The notes under the pieces are model-generated. The model searched no databases. It was given only the letters and a program-made list of their open reading frames with translations, and was not told the origin of the DNA. A program made the position numbers and the translations under genes. Below, piece by piece: positions 1-10,037 of a DNA stretch of 64,000 bases; within the stretch, counting starts at the first letter, position 1, and each line of letters begins with the position of its first letter. Origin of the DNA: Misgurnus anguillicaudatus (lineage: Eukaryota > Chordata > Actinopteri > Cypriniformes > Cobitidae); contig NW_027395277.1 of assembly GCF_027580225.2 (NCBI RefSeq), positions 1,860,001 to 1,924,000 of the forward strand. Reading direction: 5' to 3'.

Positions 1-370
1 TGTGAAAGATATTGATTCGGGAGGAAGTGGGCGTGGCCTCTCAAAAGTCCTGCTGATTCACAGCTGTACACGACTAGACCCAGAACGGCCTGCAGAGTAA
101 CGAAATTAAAGCTGTACGTCTTCGTATTTGTCTGTGTCTGCTGTCGAGAGCTGCTGCTTTACTTCATCACGGATGGATTTGAATAAAGTTTTAATGCAAA
201 AGAAATCTGATGCTAAGCCAGATGACGGCGAGACTCGGATGGCTGTTTTAAGTCTGGACTTATTTGCAGTATCCATTTTTATAGACTTGAACTGTAGGAA
301 AAGATGTTGTCCCAAAGCTGTGTGCCTTTCTTTGATGTTTTTAACAGGACAGGCCTCTTTACAGGGTTAG
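1..370 (-). other. possible terminal exon or short ORF of an unassigned neighbouring gene
   Basis: On the minus strand an open frame runs from 315 to 106 (69 codons; an inner Met lies near 276 just after a TATAAAA-like run). A pyrimidine-rich stretch ending in CAG lies just upstream of the inner Met, which could be a splice acceptor, so this might be a last coding exon. The predicted protein is hydrophilic and ends in an acidic tail (DTDKYEDVQL). I do not recognise the family. An overlapping plus-strand frame (128-370) of similar length shows that chance ORFs of this size occur here, so support is weak. Confidence 0.2.
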
Positions 371-988
371 GAAGTAAGAACGGTCTATAGTAGTCTGAAA
401 GTCCCTTTTAAAACAACAACAAATCATTAGAATCTGGCTATTATTATTACTATTATTATTATTATTTGATCCTTTTAGTTTCATTTAATGCACTTTTCCT
501 AATTTCATTTTTTTTAAATAAGTAGACTTGACACGGTTATACACTGACACGGGCAGCTCAGGTGTTTTTTTCTGCTGTATCACACAAACAAGCTAATAAC
601 ATCTTTTAATGTGTTTACAAACTGATGTATTACAATTTTGTGGTGTTTTTGATTTCATATCCGAAATGCAGAGAGTTGTCGGCCCAACTTTTGTGATTTT
701 GAAAGGATCTTTTCCCTTTCCCTTTTTTGGTCAGACTGCCTATTTAAAATAAACCAAGAACAGGATATAAATACATTAATACAGGGATCTGCATTACAAG
801 GTAATTTCTGTGAAATTGTTGTGTAGAAATTTTTCAGAATGTTTTCGTTACCTATATATATTTTTTTTTCTTTTAACTTTTTCTGAAAAGAATAAAGTTT
901 AAACCTGAAGCATCTCACTGACTTTATATACTTTATTACATATGTTGATCAATAAAAAAAGAAATATATATATATATTAAAACACCAA
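371..988. other. AT-rich upstream intergenic sequence with a short ATT repeat
   Basis: No gene is visible. A short imperfect ATT/TTA trinucleotide tract lies near 438-465 and a TA tract near 964-978. The rest is AT-rich and featureless apart from a chance minus-strand frame. Confidence 0.6.
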
Positions 989-1730
989 CACTGCAAAAAA
1001 GTATTTTCAAGAAAAAAAATTCCAAGTATTCTTGTCTTGTTTTCATCTAACAATTCTTAGCAAAAAATCTTGAAAATTTTTCTTAAACACTTAATTGAAG
1101 AAAAAAAAAACGAGAAAAAAATTCTTACCAGATTTTTTTTTTTTTTGATTGTTTGCACAAAATAAATTTGATATTTTTGGTCTAAAAACTAGACTAATTT
1201 TCTGGAGTCATTTTGCTCATCAAGAAAAAGCATCTTCATTTAAGAATTTTTAGATATTTTTACTGAAAACAAGACAAAAATACTATAAAAAAAATCCAAA
1301 AAATGATTTTCAAGAAAATAACTTCTTAGTATTTTTGTCTTGTTTTCAAAAATATCTAGAATTCTTAAATTAAGATGCTTTTTCTTGATGAGCAAAATGA
1401 CCCAAGAAAATAAGTCTAGATTTCAGACCAAAAATATCAAATTTAAGTGATTTTGTGCATAAAACAAGCAAAAAATGGGGAAAGCATAAAAATCTTGAAA
1501 AGTTTTCTTAAACACTAAATTCAAGAAAAATTTGCTTTCCCCAATTGCAGATTGTCTTATGCACAAAATCACTTACATTTTATATTTTTGTCTAAAAACT
1601 AAACTTATTTTCTTAGGTCGTTTTGCTCATCAAGAAAAAGCATCTTAATTTAAGAATTTTTGGATATTTTACTGAAAACAAGACAAAAATACTAAGAAAT
1701 TTTTGTCTTGAAAAATTATTTTTTGCAGTG
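989..1730. mobile_element. CACTGC-family palindromic MITE, two fused copies
   Basis: The block begins CACTGCAAAAAA and ends TTTTTTGCAGTG, i.e. terminal inverted repeats. It reads inward as a near-palindrome (TTTTCAAGAAAA, TATTTTTGTCTTG, GATGAGCAAAA, AATAAGTCTAG and their reverse complements recur). Near 1297 the pattern restarts inside the block, so two copies are joined. The same family recurs at 1883, 11655, 41735, 47339, 53334 and 53819. It encodes no protein and is a non-autonomous DNA transposon by structure; the superfamily is unclear because target duplications are not clean. Confidence 0.8.
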
Positions 1731-1882
1731 TATAAATCAAGGTATTATTAGTGTTTTTGGAATTTGGATTTAAAAAGTTTCTCATCACTGGTCCAGAGTC
1801 CACTGGGTGCCTAAAGACTTTTATTATTTAAAATAAGATGCAAAACAGATGAAAAGTAAAGCTTTAAAATAAGCTTCATTTA

Positions 1883-2200
1883 CACTGCAAAAAATTATTT
1901 TCAAGAAAAAAATTCTTAGTATTTTTGTTTTGTTTTCAGTAAAAATATCTAAAAAATGTTAAATTAAGATGCTTTTTCTTGTTGAGCAAAACGACCCAAG
2001 AAAATAAGTCTAGTTTTTAGACCAAAAGTATCAAATTTAGGTGATTTTGTGCATAAAACAAGCAAAAAAAAAATCTGCCAATGGGGTAAGCAAATTTTTT
2101 TTGCTCATCAAGAAAAAGCATTAAGAATTTTTAGGAATTTTACTGAAAACAAGACAAAAATACTAAGATATTTTTGTCTTGAAAATCATTTTTTGCAGTG
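1883..2200. mobile_element. CACTGC-family MITE, second copy with duplicated 3' flank
   Basis: Same terminal CACTGC/GCAGTG repeats and internal motifs as the block at 989-1730. The 35-40 bases after its right end (2201-2240) match those after the first block (1731-1770), exactly 470 bp apart, which shows that element and flank were duplicated together. Confidence 0.8.
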
Positions 2201-2240
2201 TATAAATCAAGGTATTATTAGTGTTTTTGGAATTTATTTT

Positions 2241-3760
2241 TATAACAAATAAATGCCTACACAGCATGTGACAAATACATACAGTGTAATATTGTTCACA
2301 TACAGATTTCCGTCGCTAGAGGGCGCTTTAATACCAACTTCTAATGTAAAGGCTCATGCATGCTCCAGATAAGTAAAAACTCCACTTTTATAGGTTTTAT
2401 ACATTTTATCAAACCCACTTCTTAGATCTGTATAGTAAAGTAATAAACACGAGGCTGTTTTAATGTTTAATCTGACTGTAGGATTTACAACTGCAGTTCA
2501 GGGTTGTCTGTCTCTTACACTATTATCTCGATCAGTGTTATGGTAATGTGAATGAACAAACAGTGATGCATTAGGTTTACTGTATATTTACTCATCATAG
2601 GGAGTAACTGAGAGCAAAGTCTTACTCTTAAAGTACATATGATCATGTGTAATGTTGTTTGACTTGACTTAGATTATGTAATGTTGACATTGAGCACAAT
2701 CTTGCCCCACCCAGCTGTTCTGTTCTGAGTTCTGTCTTTCTTTCTAAGTAGTAATAATATGTTTTCACCTTTACTTATTAATACACTATTACTATCTATT
2801 ATGTCTGGCACAGAAAGTATCATAATAATAGTGTTGTAAAATCAAACAAAGACGACACAATGGCTGTTTTATCATCACAAACACACGCACACACACAGCT
2901 CAAGATAAGACAATAGTGTGTGTAGGACTACTATCTCTCAGACTAAAACAATTAATGTAAATTCCTTTAGATTAGATAAAGACAGTAATAGGTGCAGACA
3001 CTCATTTTAATACAATACTTTATTAATATAAAGATGTATTTTAGCATTTTATAATTTATCATTACTTTTGGACATGAAGAAAACCAAGATGGAGACACTG
3101 GGAAAAATGTGAAGATATGTGGTTAAAGATATACTAACCTTGTTTTGCATGTTGTTATTTTTAATTAAATAATACAATGAAATTATACAATGAAAGACAA
3201 TAAAATATAACTATATAAATGAAAAGAATATAAATAATATATAAATAATGTTGCTGTAACTTATCAAGTTAAAATTACTTAACTTATTGCTTAGTTTATT
3301 ATAACTTTTTCATAAGAGACAAAACCTCATCACAATAGTCAAGATAAAAATTTATAGTGAGTATTTTTATGTGGGAGGATAAAAAAGTCCAAGAATTTGG
3401 CCTAATAAGCATACAAATCCGTAAAACATAAATAAGAACATTCCTAGACAGATGAGTTCACTGTGATTCACTTCTGATGAGTCTTTTACGCACTGAATCT
3501 TATCGTACAGACAACTCATTTAAATGAACTGCTTTAAACAATTCATCGGTTGGTCCTCGTTCAAAACTTTTCCTAGATCATTATTTTATTTATTTCTAAT
3601 GAAATACATTTGAATTAAGATTAACATTATATTTCTGATTAGATTATACACTGTATATTGTTGATGGAGATGGAGTAAATCACATCCTAGTGAATCCGTT
3701 CAAATGAGTCGTTCAAAGAAATTGATTCGCGAATCGAACAGCACTACTCTCCTCACACTT
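2241..3760. other. upstream non-coding sequence
   Basis: AT-rich sequence without a convincing gene. A short CA-rich tract lies at about 2879-2898. Between 3450 and 3745 there are several inverted fragments (TGATTCGCGAATCGAA and ATTTAAATGAAC/GTTCAAATGAGTC) resembling the end of a degraded fish MITE. Confidence 0.5.
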
Positions 3761-4209
3761 TTAGTTCAGTTCAGTCTATAGTTTCCAGTAAGAGGAGGCG
3801 GGTAGCGTGATATGTGAACATCGCTATTCCTGGATCATTTTAGCGCATTTATCGTAAAAATAGTTCACATTACATCCCGCCGATCGATCTGGCCTCTTAT
3901 TTACACCACATTGATGGATTTAATGCCTAAACTTTCACTCCAGTTCAATCGTTTATTTACAAGAACTGGATAATAATAATACACGAGCAACTCTTGCGTA
4001 CTTTCTTGGGAATGGGCATTTGGTGAGGTAAGCAAGCTTTCCAATTATTCTCTTTTCAAGAAAATGTAAAGTTTTTAAACTTCAAATGAACACACCAGCG
4101 TGTTTTGGTCTGTATTAAAGTGCTACATAAATGTCAAAGAGAAGCTGAACCAGTAGAACCAGCTTGAGTTTCTCCTGCGCTTTCAGGTTCCCTTTAAAAA
4201 CCAAGAACC
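3761..4209 (+). promoter_or_regulatory. abtb2: abtb2 promoter and 5' untranslated region, possible 5'UTR intron 4028-4186
   Basis: This is the sequence immediately upstream of the abtb2 start codon, becoming GC-richer toward exon 1. A GAG/GTAAGC donor-like site at 4027/4028 and a pyrimidine-rich acceptor ending in CAG at 4186 could bound a 159-bp intron inside the 5'UTR, with the ATG 23 bases further on. No clear TATA box is visible; a GGAGGCGGG box lies near 3794-3802. The transcription start cannot be placed from sequence alone. Confidence 0.4.
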
Positions 4210-5065
4210 ATGGCAGGAATAAACAACGCGAACATGAAAACTTTAGAGGATTTGACTTTGGACTCTGGCTATGGAGCAGGGGACTCGTGTAAATCTTTAA
4301 GCCTGTCCTCTTCCAAGTCAAACTCGCAGGCGTTCATGAACACCCCTCACCGGGGGAACTGGCGGTACTACTCCGGGTCCATGAACAGCCGCAACAACAG
4401 CTGGGATACGGTGAACACGGTTCTCCCCGAGGACCCAGAGGACATTTTCTCCAAGTGTCCCCGTTTACCCGACCTCGAGGAGTTTCCGTGGACGGAGGAG
4501 GACGTGAGGAGAGTCGTGCGTAAAGGCACGGGAAAGGGCGCTTCGCTCTCCGCGGAGGCTGTGCGCAGGTTGTCAACCCTGATGCGCAGGGCGCTCATCC
4601 GCATCTCCAGAGAAGCGCAGCGGCTCAGCGTCATGCACTGTAAATGCACCCGGTTCGAGATCCAAAGCGCGATCCGACTGGTGCTCAGTTGGGCACTGGC
4701 TGACCATTGCGTCTCGGCGACCGTAAAGGCCATATCTATGTACAATATGAGCGCAGGAGAGTTATTGCGCAAGGGGAAGTCAGCCCGGTGTGGGCTTAAC
4801 TTCTCCGTCGGACGCTTTTTCCGCTGGATGGTGGACACGCGCATCTCGGTGCGCATCCATGAGTACGCGGCTATCTGTCTGACCGCGTGCATGGAGGCGC
4901 TCGTGGAGGAGGTGGGCGTGCGCGTGATGATGGCTGAGAGGGACAGCGCAACCCCGGGATGCGTCCTGACGGCGGATGCACTGGAGGGAGTCATCAATAA
5001 TGACGCGGAGCTGTGGGGAGTCCTACAACACTATGAACATCTCATATGTGGGAAGAACGCCAATG
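4210..5065 (+). CDS. abtb2: abtb2 exon 1 (residues 1-285), N-terminal region with H2A-like histone fold
   Basis: First coding exon of ankyrin repeat and BTB domain containing 2. The ATG sits in a good Kozak context (ACCATGG). The frame carries the ABTB2 signature [16 protein letters not shown] at residues 11-26, the [12 protein letters not shown] block near 65-76, and helices rich in Arg/Leu around 95-180. Residues about 192-285 read like histone H2[14 protein letters not shown] resembles the H2A alpha-1 motif and [12 protein letters not shown] (from 261) resembles the H2A IRNDEELNKLL segment. ABTB2/ABTB3 proteins are known to contain histone-fold regions ahead of ankyrin repeats and a BTB domain that is thought to mediate adaptor or oligomer functions. 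The exon ends at AAT-G before GTAAGT (phase 1); the open frame continues to 5274 but that part is intron. The call is ABTB2 rather than ABTB3 because of the [20 protein letters not shown] match. The exon is GC- and CpG-rich unlike its surroundings. Confidence 0.96.
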
Positions 5066-5793
5066 GTAAGTGTTGGTTTATTATTTTTTTCCTTCTGGTA
5101 ATGTTTGAAATTATACCACAGTGGATATATTGTTTATGGAAAGAGACTTTACACCTGTGGTTCCTCTGCTTGGACACCTTTGTGACCTTAGGGGGAACTA
5201 AAATTCATTCATTCAAAAAAATGTCATTGGTTGTGATAAATTGGTGTACTCCATACTACGTATTATACACTTAAATAATGGGTCCCTGTGACAGACTGTT
5301 TGCCCAAATCATGTCCTCCATCTGTGAGAACGTCCTGCTCCCCACCAGCTTCTCCATCATCTAGACCTGCATTGTAATTTTCATTTGTCTGTGGTTTACC
5401 AGCATCATCTAGCTAGGGTTGTTTTTACAAGCATCCAAAAAAAGTTTGTTTCCCACTTGGGCTGCCCAACTTCCCAAAAAAGCGTGGAAGAATAAGTGGT
5501 TTTTATATTGTCTGCATTTTATACTGATATGTAATTGACTCGACACTACTTATATATGTACAGCATATCAAAACAAACCGGATTTGCTGGCACGATGCCA
5601 CAGTACTGTATAGGGTATTGTGGGAATTCACAAGTCTATCTGCTTAGAAAAGTAATTGCACATCTCTCCTAAACACATTGCATTGGTGGTTTATAGTGAA
5701 ATCAGTTAACTCATTGTACATAACTTCCTGTCACTAAAATTAAAAGCAGAAGTGGTTTTTTGACCATAGATCTGATCTCCAAAGCAGCAAACA
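5066..5793 (+). other. start of abtb2 intron 1, no recognised element
   Basis: Intron 1 begins with GTAAGT and spans to 40817. This first part has no recognisable repeat or coding exon. Confidence 0.6.
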
Positions 5794-5795
5794 TA

Positions 5796-7420
5796 CAGTC
5801 TTGTTCAAAATAATAGCAGTACAATGTGACTAACCAGAATAATCAAGGTTTTTAGTATATTTTTTTATTGCTACGTGGCAAACAAGTTACCAGTAGGTTC
5901 AGTAGATTCTCAGAAAACAAACGAGACCCAGCATTCATGATATGCACGCTCTTAAGGCTGTGCAATTGGGCAATTAGTTGAATTAGTTGAAAGGGGTGTG
6001 TTCAAAAAAATAGCAGTGTGGCATTCAATCACTGAGGTCATCAATTTTGTGAAGAAACTGGTGTGGTTCAGCTGGCCCCTATTTAAGGATGAAGCCAACA
6101 CTTGTTGAACATGCATTTGAAAGCTGAGGAAAATGGGTCGTTCAAGACATTGTTCAGAAGAACAGCGTACTTTGATTAAAAAGTTGATTGGAGAGGGGAA
6201 AACCTATAAAGAGGTGCAAAAAATGATAGGCTGTTCAGCTAAAATGATCTCCAATGCCTTAAAATGGAGAGCAAAACCAGAGAGACGTGGAAGAAAACGG
6301 AAGACAACCATCAAAATGGATAGAAGAATAACCAGAATGGCAAAGGCTCAGCCAATGATCACCTCCAGGATGATCAAAGACAGTCTGGAGTTACCTGTAA
6401 GTACTGTGACAGAAGACGTCTGTGTGAAGCTAATCTATTTTCAAGAATCCCCCGCAAAGTCCCTCTGTTAAAAAAAAGGCATGTGCAGAAGAGGTTACAA
6501 TTTGCCAAAGAACACATCAACTGGCCTAAAGAGAAATGGAGGAACATTTTGTTGACTGATGAGAGTAAAATTGTTCTTTTTGGGTCCAAGGGCCACAGGC
6601 AGTTTGTGAGACGACCCCCAAACTCTGAATTCAAGCCACAGTACACAGTGAAGACAGTGAAGCATGGAGGTGCAAGCATCATGATATGGGCATGTTTCTC
6701 CTACTATGGTGTTGGGCCTATTTATCGCATACCAGGGATCATGGATCAGTTTGCATATGTTAAAATACTTGAAGAGGTCATGTTGCCCTATGCTGAAGAG
6801 GACATGCCCTTGAAATGGTTGTTTCAACAAGACAATGACCCAAAACACACTAGTAAACGGGCAAAGTCTTGGTTCCAAACCAACAAAATGAATGTTATGG
6901 AGTGGCCAGCCCAATCTCCAGACCTTAATCCAATTGAGAACTTGTGGGGTGATATCAAAAATGCTGTTTCTGAAGCAAAACCAAGAAATGTGAATGAATT
7001 GTGGAATGTTGTTAAAGAATCATGGAGTGGAATAACAGCTGAGAGGTGCCACAAGTTGGTTGACTCCATGCCACACAGATGTCAAGCAGTTTTAAAAAAC
7101 TGTGGTCATACAACTAAATATTAGTTTAGTGATTCACAGGATTGCTAAATCCCAGAAAAAAAAAAGTTTGTACAAAATAGTTTTGAGTTTGTACAGTCAA
7201 AGGTAGACACTGCTATTTTTTTGAACACACCCCTTTCAACTAATTGCCCAATTGCACAGCCTTAGGAGCGTGCATATCATGAATGCTGGGTCTTGTTTGT
7301 TTTCTGAGAATCTACTGAACCTACTGGTAACTTGTTTGCCACGTAGCAATAAAAAATATACTAAAAACCTTGATTATTCTGGTTAGTCACATTGTACTGC
7401 TATTATTTTGAACAATACTG
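5796..7420 (+). mobile_element. Tc1-like (Tc1/mariner) DNA transposon, nearly complete, long IR/DR ends
   Basis: The element is bounded by TA dinucleotides (5794-5795 and 7421-7422), the Tc1/mariner target duplication. Its terminal inverted repeats are long: about 225 bp on the left (to 6020) and about 213 bp on the right (from 7208); the left has an extra 9-bp AATTAGTTG duplication. Each repeat contains two direct-repeat cores: an outer TGTTCAAAATAATAGCAGT and an inner TGTTCAAAAAAATAGCAGT. This is the IR/DR layout in which two transposase-binding sites lie in each end, as known in salmonid Tc1-like elements. The arms remain very similar to each other, so the insertion is fairly young. Confidence 0.93.
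6133..7124 (+). pseudogene. Tc1-like transposase, DD34E, one frameshift near 6410
   Basis: The reading frame begins at 6133 and is open to 6471 in frame 1, but homology moves to the 6411-7124 frame after about residue 92. One base is missing near 6410. Apart from that it is open over about 330 codons, close to the 340 typical of Tc1 transposases. The N-terminus carries two helix-turn-helix regions (roughly residues 8-45 and 65-92) separated by a basic GRKRK linker. The catalytic DDE triad is visible: LLTDESK (first Asp), [10 protein letters not shown] (second Asp) and [11 protein letters not shown] (Glu), with 34 residues between the second Asp and Glu (DD34E). The product would cut and paste the element at TA sites. 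With the frameshift this copy is probably inactive, but its ends look able to move if a related transposase is present. Confidence 0.9.
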
Positions 7421-7422
7421 TA

Positions 7423-8273
7423 CATCAGATTCATTCGGGTGCAATATTTAGGCTACGCAACCTAAAGGCCAAGATCCTCTCAGCTTTCTGCTCAAACCTT
7501 AAGCGGCTTTCTTACTTTAAGATGCCCATGAGGGCATTAAACTAGGTCCGTTTGTATCGACCAACTGGATCAATGCACTTTCAGGATGGCCAGGTTAATA
7601 AACTGCAGCGTGTGCACTTGTGTGCCATTTCTATTTTGATGAACGGTCCTCATTTCCTCTCTTTCTCAGGTATGGTGCAATCGCACTGGTACACCTTCAT
7701 TGTGGCTTTAGTGAGTCAGTGCACTTTCATAAAGTGGCACTTGGTTACGCAAACCAGCTCACTCCCAGATTGCTCATAATGCTTTTGTTGGCCATTGTCG
7801 AACGTGAGAACTTTTTCGAAACACTCCTATCGTGACACACATCAGTGCACTTTTATATGCATTGTGCAATGTGACGATTGTCATGTGGATAGCTTTGGAT
7901 GCCTGTGTCTTTTAAAGTCAACCAGTACTTTTGTTTTGTGATTTATTTTTGAATAATTAAGAAAATAAAGGGAGGGGACTTGCATCTATAGAGAATAGTG
8001 AGTGTCGCATACCAAAACAAATGCTATAAATAATTAAAATACATGAATGTTATTTTTCTTATTTTGAATAATATGCACGGATAAATCATGCGTGAACATT
8101 AAGGCCAACACAAAGTATCATTTAACCCCGTTAACTTTTTTGAAAGGTTTCTGGTCCTATTATGCACGTTTCATCAATGCGCATTTAAAATTCAATAACT
8201 TGCCTCTCAAACTACTTTTCTTTATTGCTGATGTCGTCAAGACCTTCTTCCTTTTTTACCATAAATCAAGTAA
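7423..8273. other. intron 1 sequence, no recognised element
   Basis: Between the Tc1-like element and the foldback repeat I see no coding exon or named repeat. Short open frames at 7552-7835 and 8092-8280 lack recognisable domains or splice context. Confidence 0.5.
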
Positions 8274-8569
8274 GGAATAATTGACGACGGGCCATTGAAT
8301 TATAAGAAAATAATGCACACCAAGGTGGTAATGCGGCACGACGCGAAGCGGAGTGCCGTTACACCGCAGGTGTGCATTATTTTTAAATAATTCAAAGGAC
8401 CGGAGTCAATTATTCCGCTTATACCACGGTTACCACAAACTTTGCTCTGGTGCCTATTTTTAAGACATTTGAAAAATTAGGTGTGCGGTTTACAGAAAAA
8501 TAATCAAAACCCATAGAACATTTCTCAGCCAATCAGAATGCAGCATTCAACAGACCCGTGGTATAATTC
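8274..8569. mobile_element. composite foldback MITE (GGAATAATTGAC hairpin plus TATACCACGG unit)
   Basis: The left half is a hairpin: GGAATAATTGAC at the start pairs with GTCAATTATTCC near 8410-8423, and AATAATGCACACC pairs with GGTGTGCATTATT inside it. The right half is an approximately 145-bp unit from TATACCACGG to CCGTGGTATA. The same two-part structure recurs at 34013-34519 and 46299-46570, and in part at 32692 and 41184. Non-coding; superfamily not determined. Confidence 0.75.
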
Positions 8570-8572
8570 CCA

Positions 8573-10037
8573 CTAAAACTCCATTTGAACTCATTAAATA
8601 CACTTTAATTTTATTCAGCGACTAATATGTCACAATAAGGTTAATTTAAGGTAGAAAAAAGGTGTACTTCTGCATTGGAAGAAGTATGTTTCCTGAACAC
8701 AAGACTAGATGAGTAGGGACTAAAACTAAATTTGAACTCATTAAATACACTTTAATTTTATTCAGCGACTAATATGTCACAATAAGGTTGATTTAAGGTA
8801 GAAAAAAGGTATACTTCTGCATTGGAAGAAGTATGTTTCCTGAACACAAGACTAGATGAGTAGGGACTAAAACTATATTTGAACTCATTAAATACACTTT
8901 AATTTTATTCAGCGACTAATATGTCACAATAAGGTTGATTTAAGGTAGAAAAAAGGTGTACTTCTGAATTGGAAGAAGTATGTTTCCTGAACACAAGACT
9001 AGATGAGTAGGGACTAAAACTACATTTGAACTCATTAAATACACTTTCATTTTATTCAGCGACTAATATGTCACAAAAAGGTTGATTTAAGGTAGAAAAA
9101 AGGTGTACTTCTGCATTGGAAGAAGTATGTTTCCTGAACACAAGACTACATGAGTAGGGACTAAAACTACATTTGAACTCATTAAATACACTTACATTTT
9201 ATTCAGCGACTAATATGTCACAATAAGGTTGATTTAAGGTAGAAAAAAGGTGTACTTCTGAATTGGAAGAAGTATGTTTCCTGAACACAAGACTACATGA
9301 GTAGGGACTAAAACTACATTTGAACTCATTAAATACACTTACATTTTATTCAGCGACTAATATGTCACAATAAGGTTGATTTAAGGTAGAAAAAAGGTGT
9401 ACTTTTGCATTGGAAGAAGTATGTTTCCTGAACACAAGACTAGATGAGTAGGGACTAAAACTACATTTGAACTCATTAAATACACTTTAATTTTATTCAG
9501 CGACTAATATGTCACAATAAGGTTGATTTAAGGTAGAAAAAAGGTGTACTTCTGCATTGGAAGAAGTATGTTTCCTGAACACAAGACTACATGAGTAGGG
9601 ACTAAAACTACATTTGAACTCATTAAATACACTTACATTTTATTCAGCGACTAATATGTCACAATAAGGTTGATTTAAGGTAGAAAAAAGGTGTACTTTT
9701 GCATTGGAAGAAGTATGTTTCCTGAACACAAGACTAGATGAGTAGGGACTAAAACTACATTTGAACTCATTAAATACACTTTAATTTTATTCAGCGACTA
9801 ATATGTCACAATAAGGTTGATTTAAGGTAGAAAAAAGGTGTACTTTTGCATTGGAAGAAGTATGTTTCCTGAACACAAGACTAGATGAGTAGGGACTAAA
9901 ACTACATTTGAACTCATTAAATACACTTTAATTTTATTCAGCGACTAATATGTCACAATAAGGTTGATTTAAGGTAGAAAAAAGGTGTACTTCTGCATTG
10001 GAAGAAGTATGTATCACAAGACTACATGAGTAGGGAC
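8573..10037. repeat. 147-bp tandem satellite, about 10 copies
   Basis: The GGGACTAAAACT landmark recurs at a spacing of exactly 147 bp: its cytosine falls at 8720, 8867, 9014, 9161, 9308, 9455, 9602, 9749 and 9896. The last copy is 6 bp short (10037). Units differ at only a few positions, for example CTGCATTGG versus CTGAATTGG or TTGCATTGG, and ACTAGATGAG versus ACTACATGAG. Low divergence means recent or homogenised expansion. The array starts within a few bases of the end of the foldback element at 8274-8569. Confidence 0.96.

Noticed and set aside
4334..4997. Long minus-strand ORFs (80 and 209 codons) opposite abtb2 exon 1
   Set aside because: They are antisense shadows of a GC-rich coding exon, without recognisable domains.
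5066..5274. Extension of the abtb2 first-exon frame to the stop at 5274
   Set aside because: Homology to ABTB2 stops exactly at the GTAAGT donor, and the next exon continues the family sequence in phase, so this is intron.
6374..7069. Minus-strand ORFs across the Tc1-like element
   Set aside because: They overlap the transposase frame in antisense and have no domains.
8573..10037. CRISPR-like regular array
   Set aside because: The whole 147-bp unit repeats, with no unique spacers, and the setting is a vertebrate intron. It is a satellite.
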